A DNA stretch of 64,000 bases. It comes from Aphelidium insulamus (Eukaryota > Aphelidiomycota > Aphelidea > Aphelidiaceae). Below, one piece after another: positions 9,618 to 29,540 of this stretch. The translations under genes were made by a program, and so were the position numbers. The notes under the pieces are model-generated. The model was given only the letters and a program-made list of their open reading frames with translations, did not search any database and was not told where the DNA came from. Where the stretch lies: NCBI GenBank assembly GCA_036784855.1, contig JAZDSV010000055.1, forward strand, positions 1 through 64,000, in the 5' to 3' direction. Numbering within the stretch: position 1 is the first letter of the stretch; every line of letters begins with the position of its first letter.

Positions 9618-9940
9618 GCCACACTCATTGCACAGACACACTGCAGCGATGGCGCAGGGAGGCAATGCGGCCGCGCAATGTTGCGGTGGGAGCTGCGTGG
9701 CTGACAGGATTTGTGGCGACGAGTGTGTGGCTAGAGTTTGGCATGGCCTATGTGGTGGTGTCGCTGTTGGTGGCCATGTGGCGTGCGGGTGGTGATCGTA
9801 GTGGTAGTGATCGCGGTGATGGCGGCAGCGCCGGGCTGAACAGCGCATACTCGGTGTTTAATCGCGGCCAGCAGCGGCTGATGGGCGACGCGGCGCCGGG
9901 GACACTGGAGCGGCAATTGCGCACTGGTGGCATCAGCTGA
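9343..9940 (+). CDS. SAYSD1: SAYSvFN-domain protein (SAYSD1 homologue)
   Basis: Exons 9343-9405, 9449-9586, 9647-9940; 164 residues, close to the 183 of human SAYSD1. A basic N-terminus and an acidic middle precede a hydrophobic hairpin (residues about 78-105) and the signature SAYSVFN, followed by the LERQLR-type C-terminus. The SAYSvFN protein is an ER membrane factor that recognises UFM1-modified ribosomes at stalled translocons. The second intron is largely a GT microsatellite (9587-9617) that also supplies the donor. The gene ends 42 bases before the convergent F-box gene. Confidence 0.85.
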
Positions 9941-9982
9941 CGTGGTGGCAACAGCACAGCTGATACAAAGACGTGTGTGTGT

Positions 9983-12082
9983 CTATGTGGGGTCATGTGG
10001 TTGTGTGGCGGTGGTGGTGGTGGCCGCTTCGGTGCCGGCTGCCGGGCGGTCCAGCAGCACCTGGATAAAGTCCTGGTAGAGCACGATGGGCAGGAAGGAG
10101 CTGGCAAAGGTCATGTGCACGCCGACACGCTCCAGGCGGTATGCGTGCGCGGCCCCCTGCACGGTGACGGCCCACTCGTGCAGCTTGCCGTCCAGGCCAG
10201 CCGTGTAGATCTGCATGCCTGTGCCGTGGCCGGCGCGTAGAGGCGTCGATGGCACAGGTGTCAATGTCGGCTGGTCTGCCGGTTCGCTCTGCTCTGCGGT
10301 GGCATCCAGTGCCCTCTCTGCGGTGATGGTTGTGGGAGCCACCATGGACACCTCCACGCACAGCATGGGCGTCTCGTGTTCCACGGTGAAGGCGCACTGA
10401 AACTGCCCGGCTGACCACTCCCACATGCGCAGTGTGCCATCATTGGCCACGGTGAACAGGGAGGGCGTTGGGGAGTGCTGCTTTGGCGGGCCCGTGAACG
10501 CGGTGGTCGCCACCACCTGGACGCAGTTGATGCGCTCAAAGTGGCCGTCGGCAATGCTGTCCTGGTGGACGGGCAGCGCGTAAAAGTCGGCCATACTGCG
10601 TGGCATGGCCGACCCGTCTGCGGGCGCGTCGCCGCTCACACCTGCTGGTGTACTGCTGTCGGTGACGGTAGTGTCCGTGGGTGAAGCGGCGGGCAACTCC
10701 CACGCAAGCAGCCGGCCGCTGAATGTACCGACGGCAAGCAGACGCGGCCCCATTGCCATGGCGGTGGCGTACGTGCCCAGTGACCAGTCGTCGAAGAGCA
10801 CGACCTGGCCAGCGAGCCGGTCATACACCTGCACGGAGCGGTCTGCGGCCGCGCTGCATATATAACGTGCGTCAAACTGCAGGTGTGTCACCTCCAGCCG
10901 GTGCAGACTGGCGTGCAGGACAGTGTGGCGTCCGTGTCGTCGTCGTCGCCGCCTCTGCACACCATCTCCGTCAAGCTCGGTGTCACTAGCACCGCCGCCG
11001 CCGCCTACACCAAGACTGAAGTGATGGAGCGTGCCCAGCGCATCGCCCGCCACAATCTCCACCGTGTTGAAGCGAAAGGCGCGCACCACGGCCGGCACGT
11101 CAAACACATGCAACAGCCGGCCGGAACTGGCACGCCACACACGCAGCGTCTTGTCGAACGACGCGCTGACCACCAGGTCCGAGTGCACCTGCAGACAGGC
11201 CACGTTGGCCGTGTGGCCCAGCAGTCGGTGCACCGGGTCCCCCGTGGCAATGTCCCACACGCTGATGGTGTTGTGGAAGCTGCCGTAGATGCGCGCGCCG
11301 TCCGTCTGCATCGAGCTCATCAGGCCAAAGTGGACATTGTTGGCGCCCTGCACGCGGCACTTGCCCCTGTGGTGTGTGTCAGTCAGTCTCTTATCTATGG
11401 ACAAGGAAAACCCGTACCGCGTCAGTTCGACTTCGCGTTGCCAACAGGTGGTAAATGTGTCTCGCCACTCCTTGACCGTGGTGCAGGCCAGTTGCGGCAT
11501 CGGCGGTGACGCGCGCATGTTCTTGTCGCGCATGAGTGGCAACAGTGATCCGGCGGCATGCCGAGCATCAACGCGGTCCGCTGCCAGCGACGACGATGCA
11601 ACATCTCCCTGTGCATTAAGTACTTCCCCGACAGCGGCTTGCGTGGCGGACACCTGCATGTTTTGCAGTAGTGGCAGTACGGCAGCCTCGCTGTCTGCGC
11701 GTCTAAACTCGTCGGCTGTCACATCTTCATCACCGCCATCATCTAATCGTGGTGGCAACAATGCTGCTACATCTTTGCCCACATCATCGGGCATATATGA
11801 CCGCGCAAAGCATAAAGAACGCCACGGACACAAATCCTGCACGGCGGCATTGATGGAGCGCGACGTGCGCATCAGTGAGCCCAGCGCGGGTGGATACGTG
11901 TCTGCAACGTGCATCACAATCCTGCCAAGCAATTCCGGTGGCAATTGGCATAGATGTGACACTGTCGCGGTCTGTTGCTCCTCTTCTTCTGCTGCTGTCT
12001 GTGTCTGACTATCACCCACCAGTGTCAGGTCTTCATCGCTGGGTGGCCATGCATCCACGTCGCGGTGTCCGGCTGTTGTCAT
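9983..12082 (-). CDS. F-box/WD40-repeat protein
   Basis: Single exon; first ATG 12082 gives 699 residues. An F-box lies near residues 50-95 (LPPELLGRIV...PWRSL). After a low-complexity linker, WD40 repeats start near 235, with clear blades such as NTISVWDIATGDPVHRLLGH and DKTLRVWRASSG. A poly-Gly/Arg insertion interrupts the propeller near 360-385 and further linkers follow. F-box/WD40 proteins are substrate receptors of SCF ubiquitin ligases: the F-box binds SKP1 and the propeller binds the substrate. I cannot assign it to a named orthologue. Confidence 0.85.
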   Translation of the reverse strand: MTTAGHRDVDAWPPSDEDLTLVGDSQTQTAAEEEEQQTATVSHLCQLPPELLGRIVMHVADTYPPALGSLMRTSRSINAAVQDLCPWRSLCFARSYMPDDVGKDVAALLPPRLDDGGDEDVTADEFRRADSEAAVLPLLQNMQVSATQAAVGEVLNAQGDVASSSLAADRVDARHAAGSLLPLMRDKNMRASPPMPQLACTTVKEWRDTFTTCWQREVELTRYGFSLSIDKRLTDTHHRGKCRVQGANNVHFGLMSSMQTDGARIYGSFHNTISVWDIATGDPVHRLLGHTANVACLQVHSDLVVSASFDKTLRVWRASSGRLLHVFDVPAVVRAFRFNTVEIVAGDALGTLHHFSLGVGGGGGASDTELDGDGVQRRRRRRHGRHTVLHASLHRLEVTHLQFDARYICSAAADRSVQVYDRLAGQVVLFDDWSLGTYATAMAMGPRLLAVGTFSGRLLAWELPAASPTDTTVTDSSTPAGVSGDAPADGSAMPRSMADFYALPVHQDSIADGHFERINCVQVVATTAFTGPPKQHSPTPSLFTVANDGTLRMWEWSAGQFQCAFTVEHETPMLCVEVSMVAPTTITAERALDATAEQSEPADQPTLTPVPSTPLRAGHGTGMQIYTAGLDGKLHEWAVTVQGAAHAYRLERVGVHMTFASSFLPIVLYQDFIQVLLDRPAAGTEAATTTTATQPHDPT

Positions 12083-12574
12083 TGATGGCAATGCGCGTAC
12101 CAGACTTCACCTTGTGTGCTGTGTGCTATTATTAGCACCAATGTCATTGGCTCATGGCGCGTATTATATATCTATGATTGCCGCATTTGTTGCGGCTAGT
12201 TGCCTAGCACCTCGTCTAGACAAGAATATTAATCACAAATTACCTGACAAGACGCGTGAAGAACGCGTTGCTTACTCTGCTTGGAAGTAGTAGAGATATC
12301 TTGAAAGACGTGCGGCAAAGAGTTCAATCCAAGCACACTCTGCTAAATATTTATGAGAATCCTACATATCCGGAGAACTCTCAAAAACGGAGCACTCGCG
12401 GTCGACAGCACGACGGACTGAACCGGCTTGCTATATATTTAGCAAGCCATGGACAATAGAGTGCTAAATATCGCGAACAATCACAGACAGTGTGACAGGT
12501 CATCGCGGGCAACTCTTGAAAGCTTGAAACGCGTGCGGTAAACCACTTTAAACGCTCTCCCACACAGCCATAGC
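12083..12574. other. Divergent promoter region with a perfect hairpin
   Basis: Lies between the divergent F-box and SMYD genes. 12425-12448 is a perfect 9-base inverted repeat with a 6-base loop (GGCTTGCTA / TAGCAAGCC). A sequence like CTTGAAA...CGTGCGG-AAA occurs near 12299 and again near 12520. No gene recognised. Confidence 0.5.
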
Positions 12575-14273
12575 ATGACCATGTTCACGGTGCGCGAGAC
12601 CGTGGAGCTTGGCCAGCATTGGGTTGCGACGTGTGACATTAAAGCCGGTGAGCAAGTTGGACCACTGTGACATCTTGCTGATGCAAACTATGTATGTATG
12701 GAAAGGCCAGGTAATTCAGTCCGAGTCGGCGGTGGCCGCGACCTTGAGTGACGGACTTATACGGTCGCATTGCAGTAGCTGCTTTGCCTCCTCGGAGAGT
12801 AACACTAATGAGGGTGGTCCCGCCCGTACCTTTAAGAATTGCAGCGGCTGCAAGGTGCTGGTATATTGTAGTAGTGCGTGTCAGCGCCACGACTGGAATC
12901 AGGTGCATCGACTCGAGTGCGGGCTGCTGCGCGCCTTTGCTGAAAAGTATCCGCATGGAAACAACATTGCAGCGCCCATTACGACCGTGCGCATCATCGC
13001 TCGAATGGCCCTCGCTAGTGTTTGTGACCGCGGCCTGCTGCATCGACTAATGCAGCTCACAATCCACGCCGGCACCAGCAAGGAAGAAATTGAACGGCAC
13101 AAAAAGCGTGCCCACCAAGTGCTGGACTTTCTGTCGCTCGAACCGCTGGCAAACGCATCAGAGGCCGAGGCCGAGTACTTTTCACAGATATTTCTGCGAA
13201 CGCCGCCGATTGTCATCTGGATGCTGTCGCAGCTCTACTCCACAGATTCCCTGGGGGCTAGCCAGTCCTCCACGGAAAATTTGTCTGGCTCAGCAATTCT
13301 GCTCGCTCAAAGGTAAATAACAAGACGCTACATTGATGTTCAGCGCGTTAAGCTATGATTAATCTGTGGAACACACAGCCGCATGAATCACTCGTGTAAA
13401 CCGAACGCTGTTACTGATCGCGATCCAAGTTTACAGCCTGGCTCAGGGCTACAGTTCACTGTACGCGCGGTGGACGACATTAAGCACGGAGAGCCGATCA
13501 CCATTACGTACATTGGGCTGGATACGGCGACAGTGCTCCGCCGAGAAGAGCTGAAGCGTCGCTACCACTTTGATTGTCACTGTGAACGCTGCTCGCTACA
13601 TGATACCCGACCGGACCCTCTGGCGGGGTACAAGTGCTGCAATGCGACATGTGAAGGAGTGGTGGAGTCGCCGCGAGACATGCTTATCCACTCGGATTCG
13701 AAAGTGCTCAACAGTGTCGACTATACCAAGGTCGAAGTGCATGTCCAGTGCCAAGAATGTGGCCAGGTGCAGCCGAATTTTCAGATCAAGATGGAAGTGC
13801 ATCGCCGTGTTCTACTGCAGCTACGGGAGATCCAGCCTACGTGTGACAACAGCCCTGTGGCCGAGAAGACGCAACAACGGGTTAGCACAAAACTTCAAAA
13901 CGCAGTCAAGCAACAGTCCAGCATTTTGTGTCCGTGGCATCACGATTTAGTCAATACGCGCCTTAAGCTGGCCGTGCAACTGCTAAAAGAGGACGAAGCT
14001 GGTGCGTCTTTGGAGGAAATACACAAAATTCCGCCAGTGTGCCGCAATCACAGCAGCAAATTGTACGCGCTTTCGAACCAATTCAGGGCGAACAGTATGC
14101 ATGTTGGGAGATTGCATTTGACTGCGGCGCACGTGTCGTTTGTTGCAAGGAATGTGGCCAGCTACAAATGGCACTGCAAGCAGGCGGCGCGCATATTCCA
14201 CATTAATCTGGGCGAGAAGGATCCGCTTTCCATCTCTACTAAGAAAATGATCAACGACACTGCGGGCATTTAA
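12575..14273 (+). CDS. SMYD-family SET/MYND lysine methyltransferase
   Basis: Exons 12575-12647, 12706-13312, 13379-14273; 524 residues. The split SET domain begins in exon 1 (VATCDIKAGQ across the first intron). A MYND zinc finger follows in exon 2 with the C-x2-C, C-x2-C, C, H and C pattern (SHCSSC, CSGCKVLVYCSSAC). The catalytic SET motif R-M-NHSCKPN spans the exon 2/3 border, followed by ITITYI and a Cys-rich post-SET segment (DCHCERC). The C-terminal part is the helical domain typical of SMYD proteins. Members methylate histones or cytosolic proteins using S-adenosylmethionine; the orthologue group is not clear. Confidence 0.88.
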
Positions 14274-14807
14274 ATGCTCATGCCATGCCATGCCATGTTC
14301 ACCGAGTAGTTCTGGGCGAAGCGATGCTCTTTCACGAATAAATCGTCCAATAATCCAGGTTAGAAGATTATCGTAACTTCTTACATCTACTGCACTTTCG
14401 GCATACATGGTGACATTTAGATACCGAGCCTGGCACGGGTGCAACTGCGCCAGGACATAGCGCGCCCATTGATGTACTTCTGCATTAAAGAAGGCGATAA
14501 TAAAACTTGAGTAAAAGGGCCGCCGGGTCAGAGTGACATGCCTTAAACGCTGACATTGTTGCATCATTAAGATAGGTAACAATCCATCCTCAGCATAACT
14601 TCAAATCGCGTAATAGAACGCGATAACATCTCACCGCGTCTGCGACCAATAAAATAAAATCGATGTCAATGACAACTAAAATCATCCGTGCATCGTGTGG
14701 GCGCGTTATTTAACTTGAATTTTTTTTCAAATGTGGCTGGTGCGCGTATGGAATGGGGGCCCATAATCATACTTGTTATGGACAGTGTATTTGTATTGTA
14801 ATGGCGC
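14274..14807. other. Convergent 3' region between SMYD and acetyl-CoA carboxylase
   Basis: About 530 bases between two stop codons. A minus-strand frame of about 100 codons (14582 down to 14274) runs on antisense into the SMYD gene and shows no recognisable domain, so I do not call it. Confidence 0.5.
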
Positions 14808-21889
<7,082 letters not shown>

Positions 21890-22633
21890 AACAAGAAGCA
21901 ATGCTTGCCGTGCTGTGGCGTCGCGGCGGCAGTCATTGCAGGAAGACGCGGCCGGAAAAAGGAAATCACGTGTGCGAGTCACAACTGCGCCTCCTCGACA
22001 ATCAATTTGCGGCGCTGTGCGACATAAGCACCGACATTCCCATTTACATGCATTTAAACATATCTCGCCTGGCTCAATAAGTATATACATGGACACATGT
22101 GTATTACTTTGTTATTTATTGGGAACCCAGTTCCATGACCTCCTGTCCCATAATGACTTTCTGGCAGAAACCGCCTTGTCATCACATCCTCATGGAAAAT
22201 GTACATTATGCTGCTAAACACGATATCATAGAATTTGGAATGCTAAACTTCCATAACACCATTAACTGATGGACCCAGACGCATGTCGATACGGTATGCA
22301 TACGTACCTAATATGGAAGTTCACATAGTTTCATACAATGTGATGTCAAGTTACCATACATAGCTCATACTTACATGCAAGACAATGTATAAATATTATT
22401 TGCGTGGATGTACGGAAAGTATATGATGGTGGCATTGATTAAGGGCATTTCAGCATTCCATTGGTCTCACTATATGTAGAATAGATGGAATCGATGAACA
22501 CCATTGTAACTGTAGATACATAAAGTATGCAGAGAGCTTACATGATATTATATATATATATTTATATATATATATGGCCTTGGAGTGATGCAATTAATTA
22601 AGGGCGTTGCATCACACACACACACATGGATGA
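21890..22633. other. Intergenic, divergent promoters of ACC and NEK-like kinase
   Basis: AT-rich; includes a TA-rich low-complexity stretch at about 22548-22575 and a short CA run near 22613-22624. No gene recognised, apart from the possible N-terminal extension of ACC to 22096. Confidence 0.5.
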
Positions 22634-23788
22634 ATGGACAGGTACAAGAAAATCAAGATTGTTGGACGCGGCGCTCATGGGTGAGGTGGCGGTGCATAAA
22701 CACTCTACTATCGCCACTCACACACACATGTGTGTGTATTCAGCGTGGCAATGCTGTGTCGGCGGAAGCGCGACTTCTCGCTGGTGGTGGTGAAGGAGCT
22801 GTACGAGCGGGAGATGACGGAGGCAGAGCGCAAGGCGTCCATGAATGAGATCCAAGTGCTGTCACTCCTGCGCCACCCCAACATCATTGCCTACTATGAC
22901 AGCTTCACCGCCACTCCTACTGGCAACGGGGCCGATGACGCCGATGGAATAGCCACCGAACTCAACACGGGCAGCTTCATGATTGTCATGGAGTACGCCG
23001 ATGGTAAGTGCTGAATGACTCGACTGTACTCTCTAACAACTTGGTGTGCAGGCGGGACCCTATTTGATTTCATAGCCAAGCAGAAGCAGTACCTGGAAGA
23101 GAAGGCAAGCGATAACTTGTCGCGTCATATAGCAGCTGTAACTGTGTCCAGGAAATACTGTTCCTGTTCAGCCAGATCGCGCTGGCATTGCATCACATTC
23201 ACTCGCACAACATTCTGCACCGCGACTTGAAGACATCCAACATACTCATTAGCGGCACTGGACCCAGCATGATATTGAAAATAGGGGATTTCGGTATATC
23301 CAAGGTGCTCAGCAGTCAGTCCAAGGCGGACACGGTACTCGTAAATGCTGTCTTATCTTTGATTAAGTGTTACAGATTGTCGGTACACCGTCATACCTGT
23401 CGCCTGAATTGTGCGAAGGCAAACCCTACAACAAGAAGAGCGACATCTGGGCACTGGGATGCGTGCTTGCCGAGATTGCTTGTTTAAGGCGATTTTTCGA
23501 AGCCAGTGTACGCGGTGATCATATCACAAGTTGTATTCACAGACTCATTGGAATCATTAGAATTTGCCCGCACTGGTGCTAAAGATTATGCGCGGTGCCC
23601 ACGACACGATACCCGCGCACTATAGCAATGATCTGCACTCGCTGATAAAGTCAATGGTGAATGGTAATGCCTCCAAGCGGCCCGACATGAACGAAATTAT
23701 CAGTTTGCCATTCCTGCAAGCCGCGCTAATCGACGCACAAATGACTGTCGGGCGCGTGAACCCCGTCAATTTTACCTGGGACTCTTAG
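22634..23788 (+). CDS. NEK8/NEK9-like protein kinase without RCC1 domain
   Basis: Exons 22634-22680, 22744-23003, 23052-23104, 23152-23334, 23376-23507, 23561-23788; 300 residues. Start ATG 22634 gives [16 protein letters not shown], the Gly-rich loop. The VAIK-type Lys (VVVKE), [10 protein letters not shown] catalytic loop, DFGISK, and the NEK8-like [30 protein letters not shown] segment (in parts) are all present. The protein ends right after the kinase domain, unlike animal NEK8/NEK9, which carry RCC1 repeats. NEK kinases of this group act at cilia and mitotic spindles. The third intron has a GC donor (AAG|GCAAGC). Confidence 0.9.
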
Positions 23789-24001
23789 AATAAATTGCAT
23801 TGCTAGATGTATCGTTACATTTACATGTACTTTAGATATGGTCTCCAGGCAGCGAGCAGACAAACAGGAAGCCAGCCACCCATTGCCAAGCCCGCTGTCG
23901 CGATACAAATACGCTGCACATCTGCATACTTGTTCACGCCAGCGCGCTCAGACACGCACACAGTTCATCACACTTGATACACGTACAAAACATATATCAA
24001 T

Positions 24002-24679
24002 ATGGGCGTGACACACACATCGGACAGCGTCGCGTACATGGCGTTCATACGGGCGGCCCAAGTATCGTCGTTTCTCGCATCCTCATTTGTAATCGTTGCC
24101 AATGTGTGGATGATTGTCCAGCTGTGGAACAGTGTGGCCGGTGTACGTGGAGTGTGTTAATGTTGATGGCGTGCTGTATTGAACACCAAGTGCAGGTCAA
24201 CGATGTCATGAGCATCGTGGTCCGTCTCTACAACATCCTACTCGGACTGGTCATTGTCCTCTCGCTCTTTGATGCAAGTATAGATATGTGTTACAGTTGC
24301 AGTATGAGTAATCATAGCTAACTATATCTTTGCAGATCATGTGGATCGCGTCAAACGCCTTCTTCCTGCTCACGTATTTCGGCGTGGGCATGTTCCAGGT
24401 GTTTGTGGGTGTGCTGACTCTCGGCTCCGCCGGCACCTACTCCATGATCAAACAGTCGGCCGGAAAGGACAACATGGAACTCATGGACAATGTCCGCCTG
24501 ATCAGCGGTTGGATTCTGGCTGCCGTGGGCCTGTTGTACATTCTCATGGTGTGTCCATGATGGTACATATAGTGTAATTGAATCTCGTGCAGGGCCTCTT
24601 CCAACTGCCGCACCTGTCACAGCGGCGCAAGTTTATGCAAATATCTCGCAGCAGTCTTGCATCGGCCAGCGCCGTGTAG
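24002..24679 (+). CDS. Four-TM membrane protein, TVP15/COPI-associated-like
   Basis: Exons 24002-24142, 24196-24273, 24336-24548, 24593-24679; 172 residues. Four hydrophobic segments are evident (about 18-45, 52-72, 75-105, 120-145) with a short basic C-terminal tail. The pattern of a short luminal loop, FxxYFGVGMFQVFVGVL and the following small-residue segment resembles the COPI-associated / TVP15 family of Golgi membrane proteins, but the match is by eye. The second intron needs a GC donor (GAT|GCAAGT) to keep the frame of the third TM segment. Confidence 0.6.
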
Positions 24680-24775
24680 TTGCGTCCACCATGTTGCTGT
24701 TATAACCGCGCAATAGAGAGAGTTTGTGTAAACCACACAGCGACTATAATTAGCATCTGTGCAATACATATATCA

Positions 24776-27335
24776 ATGAGCGGCAGTAAACAGCGCGGCA
24801 CACACGCGTCCCAGCCAAAGCCAGCTGATACACAGGCCCGACTCTCTGCACATGTCGCCATGAGGGGTGCCAGTAGTGGCAATGGCGGTGTTGGTGGTGG
24901 CAGTACTGCCGGCGCCGGCCGTATCAGTCCCAGCGGCTCCCTGTACTCCATGTACAGCCAGAACAGTCGTAATCCCACGGCCACGGACGGCTCGGGTGTA
25001 GCCGCTCCATCGGGACAGCACCGGGCCAGTGTGAGCGTGGATGCTGGCGCCGATCCCAGTGACAGTGTGCGGGTCGTGGTGCGGTGCGTAGCATCTCTTA
25101 CAAGGCTCACATGAGCACTCACTGACACCGAGGGCAGGGTGCGCCCGCTAAACACTCTGGAGCTGTCGCGCAACGACACCAAGAGCGTCGAGTGCATGGA
25201 GGACCAGCAGACTGTACAGGTACACCTAGCTATTATATACGTAAACACATACAGCAAACTCACAGCTGGCCAGGTGGCCGCCGCAGATCCCAAATTGAGC
25301 CGGCCGATAACATTCAATCGCGTCTTTGACGAGTCGCACTCGCAGGAAGCCCTGTTTGAACAGTGCGGCGTCAAGACGTCGGTGGAGCGCGCGATTGCCG
25401 GGTTTGTCATAAGGCTATTTATCTTCTCATACAATTATAGGTACAATGCCACGGTGTTTGCATTTGGGCAGACTGGCTCCGGCAAGACATTTACCATCAC
25501 CGGTCCCGACGATGTCTCATTCAGCCTGAATGACTCGGACCGCTGGGGTATAGTTCCTCGGTATGATACAAGTGTATTGTGTTTAAACGATCAGCTGACC
25601 AATACAGTGCACTTCGATACCTGTTCGAGACGGTGAACAGGCTCAATGTCACGCTGGAGACGCGGTACACTGTGCGCGCCAGCTATCTGGAGATATACAA
25701 CGAGCAGGTGCAAGATCTGCTTAACCCGTCGTCGGATGCGTTGCCCGTTCGACATCACGCAGACCGCGGCTTCTTTGTGGAGAATCTGTTTGTGGTCGAG
25801 TGTGAGGTGCTTGATGATTGCATGGCGGTCCTCGAAGAAGGTATTTGCAGGTTCTATATGCTTTGGATGGACCACATTTATCTTATTGACACACTTATAT
25901 AGGACTCCGGAATAGAAAGGTGGCGGCGCACAGACTGAATGAACACTCGTCACGGTCACACGGCATGATGACCATCTACATTGACGTGGACACGGTGGAC
26001 CAGGATGATCAGCGGCTGATACACAAGAGCGGCAAGATCCAGTTCATTGATCTGGCCGGCAGTGAGAAGGTCAAGGAGTCGCGAGCACAGGGCGACACAC
26101 TCGTCGAGACGTTGAACATCAACAAGAGTCTGCTGACACTGGGCAACTGCATCTCCGCACTGGCGGACATGAAGAAGAAAAAGTCGGCGCAGGGCGTGCA
26201 CATTCCCTACCGCGACTCCAAACTGACCAAACTGCTGTGTGACTCGCTGGGCGGCAATGGAATGGCGCTGATGATTGCGTGTGTGTCGCCGTCGTCGCAC
26301 AATGTGCACGAAACGCTGACGACGCTCCGGTACGCCAGCCGTGCCAAGCGTATTGAGAACCGGCCCGTGGTGCAGATGGACCCGCGTGAAGAGCTCATTG
26401 TGAAATTGAAGACTGAAGTGCGAGTGGTGCGCGCCGAGAATGAACAGTTGCGCGCAATGTTGAGCGAGCTGGGCGCGGGCAACAAGCACTCCGCGAGCGG
26501 CAAGCCCAGCAGTGGCAGCACTGGCAGCAAGGGCATTGCGGCATCCTCGAAACCCACTGCTGCAATTGTAGCTAGCACTGCAGAGTCGGCGGCAGAACCA
26601 TCGCTGGAACTGCAGCATGCCAAGGAGATGCTCAGCAAGTTCATTGACGAGAATCAGGGACTCAAGGCGGAGAATTCCAACTTGATGTCGGGCAAGCACC
26701 ATCTGGTCCGCGAGAACCGCGAGCTGCTGGAGGAGAACGACCGCCTGGTGGGCAAGATTGAGAAGCTGATGCAAATATTCGGCAGCAATCTCGACCAGGA
26801 GATCTCCAAGTTTACTTCGTTTGCGCCCACAGCGGTAGATGCGTCAACTGCAGCAGCAACAAGTTCATCTGCATCCACATCTCAACAGCCCGGATCCAAG
26901 AGCCCCGTGATGACGACTAATCCGAATGTGTTGAGCAACGCACGACTGTTCCTCATATCCCGCCGCTCTAAAATGAGCAAGCAGGGCGCGGATCATCCAG
27001 TCGCCACGGGGCTGGACATTTCTCGCCTGAGATCCGGACAGCCTGAAGTGCCCAGCAGCGGTGGAGACTCGCCGTCATTCGCAGACAGTGATATACCATC
27101 TCCATTGGGGTCGCCTGTGCTTGTATCCCCGCCGTCTGGTGCGTTCCGCGCTCAGCAAGTTGCCAGTCCGGGCAGCGTTGGCAACGTCACCGCCGAGACT
27201 GCCAGCAGCATAAACGAGCGTCTGAAGCAAGATCTCCGCAAGCTGGACACGGAGATCAACAGATTCCAGGCTCCAGCACCGCCCGCAGTCAAGGACAATT
27301 CACGCATAAAAAAGCCGAGCGGAGTAAAGAAATAG
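24776..27335 (+). CDS. Kinesin motor protein, KIF12-like (kinesin-12 group)
   Basis: Exons 24776-25083, 25138-25219, 25274-25401, 25441-25560, 25608-25840, 25903-27335; 767 residues. After a 100-residue Ser/Gly-rich N-terminus the motor domain runs from about 100 to 475: VRVVVRVRPLN, the P-loop GQTGSGKT, switch I NEHSSRSH and switch II DLAGSEK. The HIPYRDSKLTKLLCDSLGG and CVSPSSHN segments and the neck most resemble KIF12. A coiled coil follows (about 480-640) and then a Ser/Pro-rich tail. It should move along microtubules using ATP; the cargo is unknown. Motor at the N-terminus implies plus-end movement. Confidence 0.9.
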
Positions 27336-27409
27336 AAACTAGATTGCATACACACACTCTGCGTTTAATACTACTTGTGCACAGCTTGGAGAGCGCAGAC
27401 GATGGACGC

Positions 27410-28975
<1,566 letters not shown>

Positions 28976-29540
28976 TGTGTATTGTTGGATGAGTGAAGAC
29001 GCTTGTTGTGCCTATTGCCTATTGCCTATTGATGTCCTTTGGCTAAAGCACGTGTTAAGCATATATGCATGATGTAACATAATGTGGTGCTACATATTAT
29101 GAACAATTATGCACTCAGATTCCATTTGTACTAGAACCATACGTGCAATGTATGCTATAGAATCTAGTGTAATCTGCTGAAGACGTGTGAATGCCTGCAT
29201 GACAAGGTCGTTCAAGGTATTTAATATTATGAAGCAGTAAATACTACTCACACTCAAATTAACACTGCATACTATGCACTTGTACATACACTTAGTGCAT
29301 AATCAGTATCAGTGCCAAAGATTATGCCTCAGCCGTGTAACTTCGCTATTGAAGTATCTATGCAACATACCTTTCATTGACACGCGATATCATTCACATA
29401 TCAAGTATTCAGCGATGTACACATTATATCGCAAGGTTGACAGATAAGTGCGCAGCGTGCACTGGTAAATATTTACACGTCCTATTTAAATAAGCTTGGT
29501 TATTTAAGCGTTCCACGTTGATTATTTAACACACAGCGAA
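28976..29540. other. Divergent promoter region between RPT6 and SNRNP40
   Basis: AT-rich, with no open frame or RNA gene that I can support. It must contain the promoters of two divergent housekeeping genes. Confidence 0.5.

Noticed and set aside
10883-11509. Plus-strand frame of 208 codons opposite the F-box/WD40 gene
   Set aside because: No domain; WD40 blades are clear on the minus strand.
13983-14582. Minus-strand frame of 199 codons at the end of SMYD
   Set aside because: Half of it is antisense to the SMYD coding region and the rest matches no family; no support for a gene.
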